This document shows, piece by piece, positions 35,291 to 43,855 of a DNA stretch of 64,000 nt; position 1 is the stretch's first letter, and every line of letters starts with the position of its first letter. Below the pieces are notes generated by a model that worked only from the letters and a program-made list of their open reading frames with translations, made no database searches and was not told the DNA's origin. Source of the stretch: Dyella psychrodurans (GTDB taxonomy: Bacteria > Pseudomonadota > Gammaproteobacteria > Xanthomonadales > Rhodanobacteraceae); NCBI RefSeq assembly GCF_003363265.1, contig NZ_QRBF01000007.1, forward strand, positions 124,001-188,000, in the 5' to 3' direction. Both the position numbers and the translations under genes were made by a program.

Positions 35291-36946
35291 ATGAGCGAGG
35301 CGAAGAGTGTTGCAGGTTCGAGTACCAACAAGCGTTGGCTGATGCATGTAGCGGTGGCGTTGGGGTATGCGTTGGCCTATGTGACGGTACGGCCTTTTTC
35401 GGTGACGTATTGGCCGTTTGTTTTCGGTTTGCGCGTGGCTTGCTTGATGCTCACGCCACGCCGCTACTGGCCGGCGCTGGTGGTGGGTGAAGTGATTCCG
35501 TTGGCGTATTTCAATGCCCTATGCCTGGATGACTTTGGGCTGTTGGCCATGGTTTTAAATTCCATGCCACTTATTGCCGTAGGCATGCCAGTCATAAGCT
35601 GGTTCCGCAATCGCGCCGGCCTGTTTCCCACGCCGGGGATGGTCAATCTGACGCGGCTGCTTGGTTGCATGCTGGCGTTGTCGGCGCTGTGGGCATCGAT
35701 CAAATACGCCATTCTTTCAACGGTGCATCTACCCTCGGGGCCATATCACATCCCCGAAGGCGCGGCGTGGAAGTATGCCATTGGCATCTACACAGTCCTA
35801 CTTTTAGTGGTGCCTTGGGTCATCATGATCCGTATTCGCGGGCGTAGGCACCTTTGGCCGCTACTGCCGTTACGTACGCAGATGACGCATCCACTCGTGC
35901 GCGATGCAGGAGTTGCGCTGCTGATCCTCCTGGGACTGATGGGCTGGTATCGCGTCGCCGGCACTGACACGCAATCGACCCCTTTAATGGCCATGTTCCT
36001 GCCTGCAGTGTGGCTGACGCTTAAGCATGGGTGGCGAGCGTCGGTTTTAGGCGGAACGCTATCGCTTGTCTCATTAGCCTGTGCAAGCAACCTGTTAATG
36101 TGGACCTCCGATGCCTACCACCTGCAAGCAGAGACGTTGATGGACATGGCCATCACCAGTTTGTATTTCTTCGGTGCGCGCATTTCCGAGCAGGGGCGCG
36201 CGTATGGTCAGGCCCGTCAGGATGCTCGTGAAGATAAGGATGTGGCGCGCAGTGCACTGGCCTTGGGCGAAGCACGCCTGCAGCGCACGTCCCAGGCGCT
36301 GGATTATCTGGCGACGCTGTTGCGTATGGACTACATGGATGTGCTGACGCGTTACGTACCGCCGGAGGAGTACACATCCTTTCATCAAGAGGCCGAGCAC
36401 TTGCGCAGGCATGTGCGACACCTGGCCGAGAGCCTGTACCCCAGCGCGTGGCGGGAACGTGGGCTGGGCGCGGCGCTGCACGAAACCCTCGGCAAGGTCT
36501 TGCGCGAGGCAGACATCACCTACGACTGCGACACGGTCGGACGCGAGCTGCGCTTTCTCAGTCCGGCCTGTCAGTCTGTGCTTTACCGCGTAGCCTGCGA
36601 TGCGGTGACGGCGCTCAGCACGTCGCCGGCCTGCATCGGCCTACACATGGGGATACGTACCGGGCGCCGTCCCAGCGGACGCTGGGTGGTGTTGCGCATC
36701 CGTAGCATGGAAAACCCCCAGCGCGTGGCAGCGGCCATGGTGCAGGGCCGCTCGCGCGAAGGCATCGCGACCGCCTTGGGCGCGAGCCTTCGCACCGTTG
36801 AGGAAGCCCGCCAACTGGTCCGTCTGTTCGACGGACTGCTGGACTTGCGTACGGTGCCGGACGGCAAACGCATTTCCCTGTTGTTGTACGACCAGGCACC
36901 GAATGCCACCGTGCCCGCGGCGCCGATCCGGTTATGGGTGGAGTGA
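35291..36946 (+). CDS. MASE1-domain membrane protein with degenerate histidine-kinase C terminus
   Basis: 551 residues from the ATG at 35291 (GGGGAG just upstream; an in-frame extension to 35150 is not supported). The first 290 residues have about eight hydrophobic segments in a MASE1-like pattern (GYALAYVTVRPFSVTYWPFVF, MAMFLPAVWLTLKHGWRASVLGG). The C terminus aligns with a DesK/NarX-type kinase: SLYPSAWRERGLGAALHETLG, then SVLYRVACDAVTALS where the ATP-binding N-box should be, and ARQLVRLFDGLLDLRTVPDGKRISLLL at the end of a HATPase domain. No phospho-acceptor His, no N-box Asn and no glycine-rich G-box are visible, so catalysis is unlikely. It may act as a pseudokinase scaffold or sensor. 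Confidence 0.72.
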   Translation: MSEAKSVAGSSTNKRWLMHVAVALGYALAYVTVRPFSVTYWPFVFGLRVACLMLTPRRYWPALVVGEVIPLAYFNALCLDDFGLLAMVLNSMPLIAVGMPVISWFRNRAGLFPTPGMVNLTRLLGCMLALSALWASIKYAILSTVHLPSGPYHIPEGAAWKYAIGIYTVLLLVVPWVIMIRIRGRRHLWPLLPLRTQMTHPLVRDAGVALLILLGLMGWYRVAGTDTQSTPLMAMFLPAVWLTLKHGWRASVLGGTLSLVSLACASNLLMWTSDAYHLQAETLMDMAITSLYFFGARISEQGRAYGQARQDAREDKDVARSALALGEARLQRTSQALDYLATLLRMDYMDVLTRYVPPEEYTSFHQEAEHLRRHVRHLAESLYPSAWRERGLGAALHETLGKVLREADITYDCDTVGRELRFLSPACQSVLYRVACDAVTALSTSPACIGLHMGIRTGRRPSGRWVVLRIRSMENPQRVAAAMVQGRSREGIATALGASLRTVEEARQLVRLFDGLLDLRTVPDGKRISLLLYDQAPNATVPAAPIRLWVE

Positions 36947-36967
36947 GCCGTGCTGGCCAGGCGCGAA

Positions 36968-37435
36968 TTATTGGGCTTGCGCGGCCACGCTACCGCCTAT
37001 GCAGCCCACGGGTTCACATCCCGTCATTTGCACGGTGATCTGGACAGTGCCATTGCTTTGCGGCACCGCCATCACACTGATCGCCTCATCTTGATAAATC
37101 GGCAGTGCCGACGTGCTGGTTTGTTCCGACGACGACATCGTCACGTCGGCGGCGTCCACACCCACCGGCAACGCAAAGACCATGTCGCCCGCACGCCCCA
37201 GCGCGGCATGCACGGTGCCTTGGCGATCGTTGATCTGGATATAGCGCATGCCATCGCGCTCGAACACGTACACATGCCAGTACGGACTGCGACTGTGATC
37301 CTTGGCGTTGGGCCACGCCTGGCCCAGGCCGGTGGCGGGCGCGGCGGTTTGTGCAAGGGTGGCCGTGGTGGAGCCCAAAGCGGCTAAACCCAACACGAGT
37401 GTTTGGCAAAACAAAGTGCGACGAATGCGAGACAT
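36968..37435 (-). CDS. Small exported protein of unknown function
   Basis: 155 residues with a clear signal peptide (LFCQTLVLGLAALGSTTATLAQ) and a periplasmic or secreted mature part of about 125 residues: SPYWHVYVFERDGMRYIQIND, GRAGDMVFALPVGVDAADV and a C terminus with two cysteines in GCEPVGCIGGSV that could form a disulfide. It looks all-beta. I do not recognise a family. It is convergent with the MASE1 gene and lies inside the segment flanked by the duplicated autotransporter end. Confidence 0.65.
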   Translation of the reverse strand: MSRIRRTLFCQTLVLGLAALGSTTATLAQTAAPATGLGQAWPNAKDHSRSPYWHVYVFERDGMRYIQINDRQGTVHAALGRAGDMVFALPVGVDAADVTMSSSEQTSTSALPIYQDEAISVMAVPQSNGTVQITVQMTGCEPVGCIGGSVAAQAQ

Positions 37436-37691
37436 GGTGCGCCCTCAATGGAAGGATGGTTTCCCCTGTTAGGCAAGACCCTAGCAGCGGAAAGGCACAC
37501 TGCAGAGAAGATTCGGCAGTGCTAACGCGTACGTTTTCCCTGTCAGCGATGAGGCGTAACTCAGCACACCTTCGGCCGATGCATCCGATAAGACAAACAA
37601 GACTGCGTCGCTTGCTGGCGGTGCCACTATCAGAAAGAAGCGGAAGCGATCACCGCCATGGAAGGCCCCGTCGCGCGCAATCGCAGCATTG
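37436..37691. other. Intergenic, nothing recognised
   Basis: 256 bases upstream of the small exported protein and before the duplicated autotransporter fragment. It should contain the promoter of the former. I see no repeat or conserved site. Confidence 0.5.
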
Positions 37692-37782
37692 ATGGCTGCT
37701 GCGGCTGGAGTATCAGAACCAGATCAACGCGGGCGATCAGAACGATCAGTCGGTCCTGATCAACGTGCAGAAGAAATTCTAG
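37692..37782 (+). pseudogene. Duplicated 3' end of the autotransporter gene
   Basis: This 91-base stretch is identical to 34775-34865, the last 30 codons and stop of the autotransporter, except for one silent change (AAG to AAA in the penultimate codon). It encodes WLLRLEYQNQINAGDQND and onward to QKKF. No start or upstream homology is present, and similarity ends sharply at 37691. A strong hairpin follows 14 bases after the stop. Confidence 0.92.
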
Positions 37783-37796
37783 GGCTGGATCGGCAC

Positions 37797-37825
37797 CGGA
37801 ACGGATTGCTGGGCAATCCGTTCCG
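37797..37825. terminator. Strong hairpin behind the autotransporter remnant
   Basis: A perfect 13-bp stem: CGGAACGGATTGC (37797-37809) and GCAATCCGTTCCG (37813-37825) with loop TGG. It lacks a U-run, but lies between converging units (the remnant on plus, the mono-haem protein on minus) and could serve both. Confidence 0.7.
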
Positions 37826-37853
37826 ACGCGATGCTGGATCGTCGTGCGACGGC

Positions 37854-39200
37854 TCAGTGAATGTTGTTGAGCGCGGGATCGCGTTCGACCTTGTAGATCT
37901 TGGCCGGCGGCTTCGCCGCTTTCAGCAGCTTGAGCTTGATCTCGCGCTGCTGGCAGGCGTTGCCACCGTTCACAAAGACACCGTCCTGCGTGCACTTCCA
38001 GTCGTAGAAGTTCTGGATGCCGCCGGCAAGTTGCAGGCTGTAGTCGGTGCTGAGCGCGGCGGCGTCGAAGGGCACGCCTGCGGGTTCGTTCTGGAACCAG
38101 CGCATCCATGCCGGCGAACCCACCGGCGGGACTTTGTCCGGAGCCTGGAAGGTGGGATTCATGATGGATAGCTGCGGGCTTTCACCCGTCATGTGGCAAC
38201 TCATGCAGGCGCTGACCGGATTGTCTACCGGGCCGTCCAGACGTCCGTTCCAGCCCAGGTGTGTGGGAGGCAATTCGGAGGTCTTGGCGTTGATGGCCGA
38301 CTCCAGGATCTTCGGATTGATCTTGGTCACCGAGGGCTTGGGATTGGTGTAGTCGTTGCCGGTGTTTTCCGGATCGTTGCCCCACATCACACCGACCGGC
38401 ACCAGGTTGTCCCAGCTGGGCTTGTCGCTCATCGCGCCGTTGTACTGGAAGGTGCCGAAGATCCAGCCGGTTCCGGGAATTCGCGTGTCGCGCACGGCGA
38501 AATCCATCTGGATCAGCGCTACGTTCTTGATTTCGCGGTTGGCCGAATTGAAATCGTCAGTGACGTAGGCCTGCCACAACACCGGATTGGCCAGGAACGG
38601 CACCTGCTTCAGATCCACATCGGCGAAAAGCGGTTTGCACACCACCGTGCCGTCATGAAAGCTGTTGGGCTTTGACGTGACCGAAGGATCGGGATTCTGC
38701 GGATCCTTCCACACCTGGCCGATGGTGTAGCCGCCGATGTCGTTATAGATGCCGACGGCAAAGGTTTGTCCGGTGGTGGTCTGCGTCGGGGCGAGTTGCT
38801 GCGACTGGATCTGCGCTTCCTTGGTGAGGCCGTGAATGCCTTCGCGGCCCAGCGGTCCGTAATGCTGCCACGGCGCGTGGTACCACTTGCGAACTGTGTT
38901 CTTCTGCACGTACCAGTCGCTTTCGACATTGCCTTCCAGGCAGTATTTCTTCACCGCATCCACGTACGGCCGCCACTGTTCGAAATCGTTGGTCAGCTTG
39001 GGTGGAAGCAATCTAAAAAACGCGGGCAGCGGTTCCTTCGGCAAAGTCTTCGGATAATCCTGACTCAACTGGAATATCGGTCCTTTGTAGCTGTCCGGCG
39101 GCTGATAGCCGTAATCCGGAAAAGTGCCTGCATATGCAGCACCGGTCATCATCACGAATGCCGCAAAGGCACTCGTGATCCTGCTTTTTCCAAAAAGCAT
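37854..39200 (-). CDS. Exported mono-haem (CxxCH) protein
   Basis: 448 residues from the ATG at 39200, which follows AGGGGG and gives a signal peptide (SRITSAFAAFVMMTGAAYA). The protein contains a single c-type haem motif CMSCH in NPVSACMSCHMTGESPQLS, in its C-terminal third, and otherwise a long unassigned region (DYGYQPPDSYKGPIFQLSQDYP, WYHAPWQHYGPLGREGIHGL, TGWIFGTFQYNGAMSD). Probably a periplasmic cytochrome-like protein; partner and substrate are unknown. The start choice discards a 32-residue upstream extension lacking a ribosome site. Confidence 0.72.
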   Translation of the reverse strand: MLFGKSRITSAFAAFVMMTGAAYAGTFPDYGYQPPDSYKGPIFQLSQDYPKTLPKEPLPAFFRLLPPKLTNDFEQWRPYVDAVKKYCLEGNVESDWYVQKNTVRKWYHAPWQHYGPLGREGIHGLTKEAQIQSQQLAPTQTTTGQTFAVGIYNDIGGYTIGQVWKDPQNPDPSVTSKPNSFHDGTVVCKPLFADVDLKQVPFLANPVLWQAYVTDDFNSANREIKNVALIQMDFAVRDTRIPGTGWIFGTFQYNGAMSDKPSWDNLVPVGVMWGNDPENTGNDYTNPKPSVTKINPKILESAINAKTSELPPTHLGWNGRLDGPVDNPVSACMSCHMTGESPQLSIMNPTFQAPDKVPPVGSPAWMRWFQNEPAGVPFDAAALSTDYSLQLAGGIQNFYDWKCTQDGVFVNGGNACQQREIKLKLLKAAKPPAKIYKVERDPALNNIH

Positions 39201-39406
39201 GATCGAACCCCCTTTCTGAATACGTAAGTCCGTATCAGGGTGTTGCGCCCTGTACGACCGTGTCCGGTGTGACACTGGCCCGGACTGGCCATTCACGATC
39301 CAGCGCGGCTACGTTGACTTGGGGGGTGTGGGGATGGCGTGAATGAAACGATGGGCGGGCGACAGCGTTTGCTGCGCCGATACGCCAACGAACCCAGTGG
39401 GATGCT

Positions 39407-39874
39407 TCAATCGCTAGGACTGGTGCAGGCGGCGTATCGCTTGCCTTCGACCTGAACTACATCGTGTCCGTCCAGCTTCACCTCGCCGGTGTAGTGCTCG
39501 GGCGAATCCAGCTGGATGCGGCCATGACCCGCCTGCGTCGGCGTGCTGTTGCAACTGACGTTCCACGCCAGCGCTGTGCTGGTGCGGTGTTCACTGCTGC
39601 GCTGGCACTGCTTGTCCGCAACCATCGCATCGACAAACGTCGCCCACGGATCGCCGCCGTCATACAGGCATTTCCAGTGTACGGAATCAGGACCGGGACG
39701 CCCGTCTTTGAGCGTGTGCAAAGTGATCTTCCAAAGGCCCGGCATCGCCTGGAAATCGCCAGGATCGGCATGCGCGCGCGGACTGAAGCTGCCAGATGCG
39801 CCAAGCAGCACCAGCGCGGCAATCGGATTGGACCAGCGGTGCCAGCGAGCGGTGGAATGCGCGAGCGAACTCAT
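39407..39874 (-). CDS. DUF3617-like exported protein
   Basis: 155 residues from the ATG at 39874 (MSSLAHS); ATG 39892 (MGTIKT) is also possible. A signal peptide (IAALVLLGASGSFSPRAHA) is followed by the DUF3617 pattern: FQAMPGLWKITLHTLKDGRP, a pair of cysteines in WKCLYDGGDP and DKQCQR, a third in WNVSCNS, and RIQLDSPEHYTGEVKLDG near the end. These are small periplasmic beta proteins without known function. It is downstream of the phosphoesterase gene, but a strong hairpin between them argues for separate expression. Confidence 0.7.
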   Translation of the reverse strand: MSSLAHSTARWHRWSNPIAALVLLGASGSFSPRAHADPGDFQAMPGLWKITLHTLKDGRPGPDSVHWKCLYDGGDPWATFVDAMVADKQCQRSSEHRTSTALAWNVSCNSTPTQAGHGRIQLDSPEHYTGEVKLDGHDVVQVEGKRYAACTSPSD

Positions 39875-39905
39875 CGTCTTTATCGTTCCCATCAGCAGAA
39901 ACAAG

Positions 39906-39935
39906 ATGCCCCGCCCGCCAGCGCGGGCGGGGCAT
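39906..39935 (-). terminator. Rho-independent terminator of the phosphoesterase gene
   Basis: A perfect 13-bp stem (39906-39918 with 39923-39935) and 4-base loop, 14 bases beyond the phosphoesterase stop. On the minus strand it is followed by CTTGTTTCTG, a T-rich tract. Confidence 0.8.
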
Positions 39936-39948
39936 GTCGGCAGAATAC

Positions 39949-41985
39949 TCAGTTCTGTGTTGCAGCAACGTTGACGTCGCGGTTCCATCCGCGGAAGTTG
40001 AACATATCCATCAAGTCGCCGATCGCAGGTGCGTTGACCGGCACATACGGATTGTTCGGGAACTGGACCGGATTGGGCAGGTTGTCGCGGCTGCGGTGCG
40101 AGATCGTCTCGTCGAGATCCCAGTTGGCTTCGACGAATTTGTCGAAGGACACATGGTCGTAGTACGTGTGCACGACGCGACCGCCCTGGGAGTACTTGGA
40201 CACCACCAGCAGCGGGATGCGCGTGCCGTCGCCGAAGAAGTCGATCGGCTGCACGTAACCGGAGTCGTAGTAACCGCCGCCTTCGTCGAAGGTGATCATG
40301 ACGGCGGTGTTATCCCACAGCTGCGGATTGGCCTGGACCATCTGAATGATCTTCTGCGCATAGCCTTCGAACAGCTCCAGCTTGGACGAAGCCGGATGGC
40401 CGTCCAGCAGTCCGTCCGGCTTGGCGATGGAGACCGCCGGCAGCGTGCCGTTCTGGATGTCGCTGTAGAGGTTGTTGATGTCCTGGTTGTTCGCACGCAG
40501 GGTCGCGTTGGTCATGACCTGCTTGGAATACAGGAACGGATCGCAGATGTTGCAGAAGGTGCCGGCTTCGCCGTCTTCCGTGCCATTGGCCCAGCCTTCG
40601 CCGTAGTACTTCCAGCTCACGTTATGACGCGTCAGCAACAGCGCGAGGTTCTGCTGCGTGGTCGGCGGAATGGTGAACTGCGTGGAGCCCAGCGGAGCGG
40701 GCGTGCCATCGCCGAAGTAGCCAGGGTTGTAGTTGTTGACGAGGTAGTACGCACCCGATTTGCAATCCGTGCCATGGAAGGTGCGATACGGCAGGCTCTT
40801 CAGATAGCCGCGGACCGAAGCGACGCCCGGCTGGGTATCATCCGCGCAGTTCACGTAGGAACCGCCGCTGTAGCCGTCCTGTACCCACCAGTTGTTGGTG
40901 CCGGATTGCGAGTTCGGGTTTTCGATCTGATTGGTCGGCGGCACGGCGGGGTTGCCGTTGGCGTCCGCGTAATAGATCGCATCGCCGAAGCCCAGCATGA
41001 TGTGGTTGGCACCCGTGCCGCCCATCACCGACTGGTGGAAGTTGTCGCTCAACGCATACTGCTGGGCGAGTTGCTTGAAATACGGCGCATCGCCTTGAGC
41101 CATGTTGAGGAACTGCATCGAGGTGGAGCCTTCGCCCGTGCTTTCATCCGTGAAGCCGGCGGGCTGCGTCTTGCCGTTGTTGCCCGCGCCCATGGTCACT
41201 TCCACCCAGGGGAACAGGTCGGCGAGGCAACCGCTCGGGTTTTTCCTCGTTGCGTTGCTCACGTTGCAGTCCAGCTGCTGCCACATCTGGAAGAAGCGGT
41301 GCACCGGGCTGTTGGCGTAATCGTTGTAGCTGATCGACGCATGCATATCGACGGGTGCATTGACCAGCGTCGACGGGAAGCGCGTGTCGACCACATCGTT
41401 CGGCAGACCGGTGCCGCCTTCGGCGAGGTACGGATAGTAAGCGGTCGGCAGTGCCGGTTCGATGGCTTCAGCCTGCGCGACCGAAGCGAGGTACGGCTGT
41501 GTCGGCGCACCGCCGGTATTCATCTGCGGGAGGTTGGCATAGGCGCTGGTGTGCGTCGGCGAGTTCGTGTAGTCGCCCGACTGGTTCGCCTGCCATTGCT
41601 GCGCCTTGGCCATATTCGGACCCGGCGTGCCGTCGGCATTCACGATGCCTTCGGACAGCAGATTGTTCACCTTCTGGCCGGCCGGCGGCGTATAGGTGGC
41701 GAACACATGATCGAAAGTGCGGTTTTCGCCGATCAGCAGGATGACGTGCTTGATGGGCGTGCGTGTGCGATTGCTGTTGTCCCGATTGGAACCGGGGCTG
41801 TAGAGCGTGACGACGCCGCCAGGCTGACCGTTCACGGGTCTGGTCGCCGAGTTCGGTACATTCGTGCGGAAACCGGCGTCATTGGATGGATCAGTGGATT
41901 GCGCGTTGGCCAGTCCGACAAGGCTGGTGATGAGCGCGCCTAGTACAAAGGGTTTCAACCGGGTACGGCCAAACTTCGTGGGCAT
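39949..41985 (-). CDS. Exported phosphoesterase (acid phosphatase / phospholipase C family)
   Basis: 678 residues with a signal peptide (RLKPFVLGALITSLVGLANA). The phosphoesterase-family opening is IKHVILLIGENRTFDHVFATY, where the Glu-Asn-Arg/Thr segment supplies metal and nucleophile residues in related AcpA/PLC enzymes. Later conserved parts include FHQSVMGGTGANHIMLGFG, AVMITFDEGGGYYDSGYVQP (metal-binding Asp/Glu) and DHVSFDKFVEANW. It probably hydrolyses phosphomonoesters or phospholipid head groups outside the cytoplasm. AGGAGAC lies 7 bases before the ATG at 41985. A CGTAATCC/GGATTACG palindrome lies upstream. Confidence 0.85.
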   Translation of the reverse strand: MPTKFGRTRLKPFVLGALITSLVGLANAQSTDPSNDAGFRTNVPNSATRPVNGQPGGVVTLYSPGSNRDNSNRTRTPIKHVILLIGENRTFDHVFATYTPPAGQKVNNLLSEGIVNADGTPGPNMAKAQQWQANQSGDYTNSPTHTSAYANLPQMNTGGAPTQPYLASVAQAEAIEPALPTAYYPYLAEGGTGLPNDVVDTRFPSTLVNAPVDMHASISYNDYANSPVHRFFQMWQQLDCNVSNATRKNPSGCLADLFPWVEVTMGAGNNGKTQPAGFTDESTGEGSTSMQFLNMAQGDAPYFKQLAQQYALSDNFHQSVMGGTGANHIMLGFGDAIYYADANGNPAVPPTNQIENPNSQSGTNNWWVQDGYSGGSYVNCADDTQPGVASVRGYLKSLPYRTFHGTDCKSGAYYLVNNYNPGYFGDGTPAPLGSTQFTIPPTTQQNLALLLTRHNVSWKYYGEGWANGTEDGEAGTFCNICDPFLYSKQVMTNATLRANNQDINNLYSDIQNGTLPAVSIAKPDGLLDGHPASSKLELFEGYAQKIIQMVQANPQLWDNTAVMITFDEGGGYYDSGYVQPIDFFGDGTRIPLLVVSKYSQGGRVVHTYYDHVSFDKFVEANWDLDETISHRSRDNLPNPVQFPNNPYVPVNAPAIGDLMDMFNFRGWNRDVNVAATQN

Positions 41986-42028
41986 GACTGGTGTCTCCTG
42001 CTGGCGATCTTACGAGAGCCTGCAATCG

Positions 42029-42053
42029 CGTAATCCCCCTGATTTGGATTACG
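42029..42053. promoter_or_regulatory. CGTAATCC inverted repeat upstream of the phosphoesterase gene
   Basis: CGTAATCC (42029-42036) and GGATTACG (42046-42053) are a perfect 8-bp inverted repeat with a 9-base spacer, 44 bases upstream of the ATG on the minus strand. A candidate operator; the binding protein is unknown. Confidence 0.45.
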
Positions 42054-42120
42054 GTCCGCGCGCAAGAGCGTGTCGTCGCTGTCCCCGCGGACCGCCCAGA
42101 AGTGTGAGCCTGCTAGATGA

Positions 42121-42141
42121 CGCGGCGTTGGCAGCGCCGCG
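42121..42141 (-). terminator. Possible terminator of the multicopper oxidase gene
   Basis: CGCGGCG (42121-42127) pairs with CGCCGCG (42135-42141). It lies 74 bases beyond the oxidase stop and has no T-run. A weak candidate. Confidence 0.35.
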
Positions 42142-42214
42142 ACATATCGTCACCGTGTGATGACAGTGATGCGACAAACGTGATCGTGCGCACCACTGCG
42201 CATTGACGCCGCAT

Positions 42215-43855
42215 TTACGTTTGCGCGGCCAATACCTCGTAAGGCCGCATCATTTCGTTGTCCTCGTGTTCCAGGAAATGGCAATGCCATACGTAGCGGC
42301 CCGGCTCGCCTTCGAAGCGCATGGCAATGCGCGTCACCATGCCGGGATCGGCGCGCACGGTGTCTTTCCAGCCCGCTTCATGCGATTCGGGCGGTTGTGC
42401 GGGTCCGGTGAACGTGAGCGTGCGGTGCGCATTCCACGCGAAGAGGTCGAAGGGCCGCCGATCCAGAATCTGGAAGCGCACCAGATGCAGATGGATGGGA
42501 TGCGCATCGCCGGTGAGATTGACGAAGCTCCACGTCTCCACGGCGTTCTGGCGCGGATTTTCCGTGATCGGATCGGACCAGCGCTTGCCGTCGAGCAACA
42601 TCGTCAACGCGTTGCCGCTGGCGTCGTCGATTTCGTTCAATGTCAGGATGCGTTCGCGCGTGGCGCTGGCGGGATCGATGCGCGGAACCTTGCGCAACGT
42701 GGTTGGCAATACAGACGTATCGCGACCACCGTGGCCGCGCACCCGAAATTCCACGATGCCTTGCGCCTGGTGACGAAGCTGCACGGATTTCCCGGCGAGC
42801 TTGGAGAAATCGACGATCACATCGGCGCGTTCGGCGGGATACAGCTCCACGCGCGTGCGCTCGAGCGGGGCGGGCAACAGGCCTTGATCGGTGCCGATCT
42901 GCTGAAACGCTTGCTCCTGCGAAAGCGATAGATCGAAGAAGCTGGTGTTGGCTACGTTGATGATGCGGAACCGATAGCGTCGCGGCTCGACGTCGAGATA
43001 CGGGAAGATCTTGCCGTTGCAGAGTGGAAGATTACCGTTGCATTGCATGACCCACGGCGCATCGGGATCGTCCGACACGGGGTAATACAACTGACCATCC
43101 TGCGCGACGAGACGATCGCAGAGGATCAGAGGAATGTCGTAATCGCCCGAGGGTAGGCCAAGCGCCTGCTCTTCTTTATCGCGCACGATGAAGGCACCGA
43201 CCAGTCCGGCATAGATGTTGAGCCGGGTGATGCCCATGGCGTGATCGTGATACCACAGCGTGGCGGCGTCCTGCCCGTTCGGATAGCGATAGAGCGCCGA
43301 GCGGCCCGGTGCGTACCAGTCTTCCGGATAGCCATCGGCATTCGCCGGCACGCGTGCACCGTGCACGTGAGTCACCGCGCGCACTTCGGGCTTGTCGCGT
43401 TCGGCACCGTGGATGTTGTGGTCGATGGGGAGAAAATGCTTCGTCGGCAATGCATTGACCCATTCGATCAACAACGGTTCGTCGCGTTGGGTTTCAAACG
43501 TGGGGCCGGGAAACAGGCCGTCGTAGCCCCACAGCGGCGTGGAAGGAATGTCGCGATGGAGTTTTGCTTTGAACGCGCGCATTTCCATCCGGTAGTACGG
43601 AAGCTCATGACCGTGCTGCGTGGGATCCGGGCGTTTTCCCGCCATGCGTGCGACGGGCAGTATCGGCAGCGGATCGACGAAACGCGCCAGCGACTTGGGA
43701 TTGATCAGCGGAACCTTGGGTGCAGCCAAGGTCGGCGCCGCGGTGCGCATGGGCATCTTCATCTGCGCCCGCGCTGGCCGCCAGATGCCTGCAAACGCGT
43801 ATGCGCCGAGCAAGCCACTCGTGGTGCGCAGGAATCCGCGTCGCGTCAGCGCCAT
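42215..43855 (-). CDS. Tat-exported multicopper oxidase (CotA/bilirubin-oxidase-like)
   Basis: 546 residues from the ATG at 43855 (GGGAG 7 bases upstream). A twin-arginine signal (LTRRGFLRTTSGLLGAYAFA) predicts folded export. Copper sites: THVHGARVPANADG and LWYHDHAMGITRLN provide type 2/3 histidines; HPIHLHLVRFQ and VWHCHFLEHEDNEMM, with the Cys-His pair, provide type 1 and the rest of the trinuclear site. A Met-rich stretch follows the signal (QMKMPMR). It likely oxidises phenols, bilirubin-like compounds or metal ions with reduction of oxygen to water. It is a single gene between the phosphoesterase and glnA. Confidence 0.9.
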   Translation of the reverse strand: MALTRRGFLRTTSGLLGAYAFAGIWRPARAQMKMPMRTAAPTLAAPKVPLINPKSLARFVDPLPILPVARMAGKRPDPTQHGHELPYYRMEMRAFKAKLHRDIPSTPLWGYDGLFPGPTFETQRDEPLLIEWVNALPTKHFLPIDHNIHGAERDKPEVRAVTHVHGARVPANADGYPEDWYAPGRSALYRYPNGQDAATLWYHDHAMGITRLNIYAGLVGAFIVRDKEEQALGLPSGDYDIPLILCDRLVAQDGQLYYPVSDDPDAPWVMQCNGNLPLCNGKIFPYLDVEPRRYRFRIINVANTSFFDLSLSQEQAFQQIGTDQGLLPAPLERTRVELYPAERADVIVDFSKLAGKSVQLRHQAQGIVEFRVRGHGGRDTSVLPTTLRKVPRIDPASATRERILTLNEIDDASGNALTMLLDGKRWSDPITENPRQNAVETWSFVNLTGDAHPIHLHLVRFQILDRRPFDLFAWNAHRTLTFTGPAQPPESHEAGWKDTVRADPGMVTRIAMRFEGEPGRYVWHCHFLEHEDNEMMRPYEVLAAQT

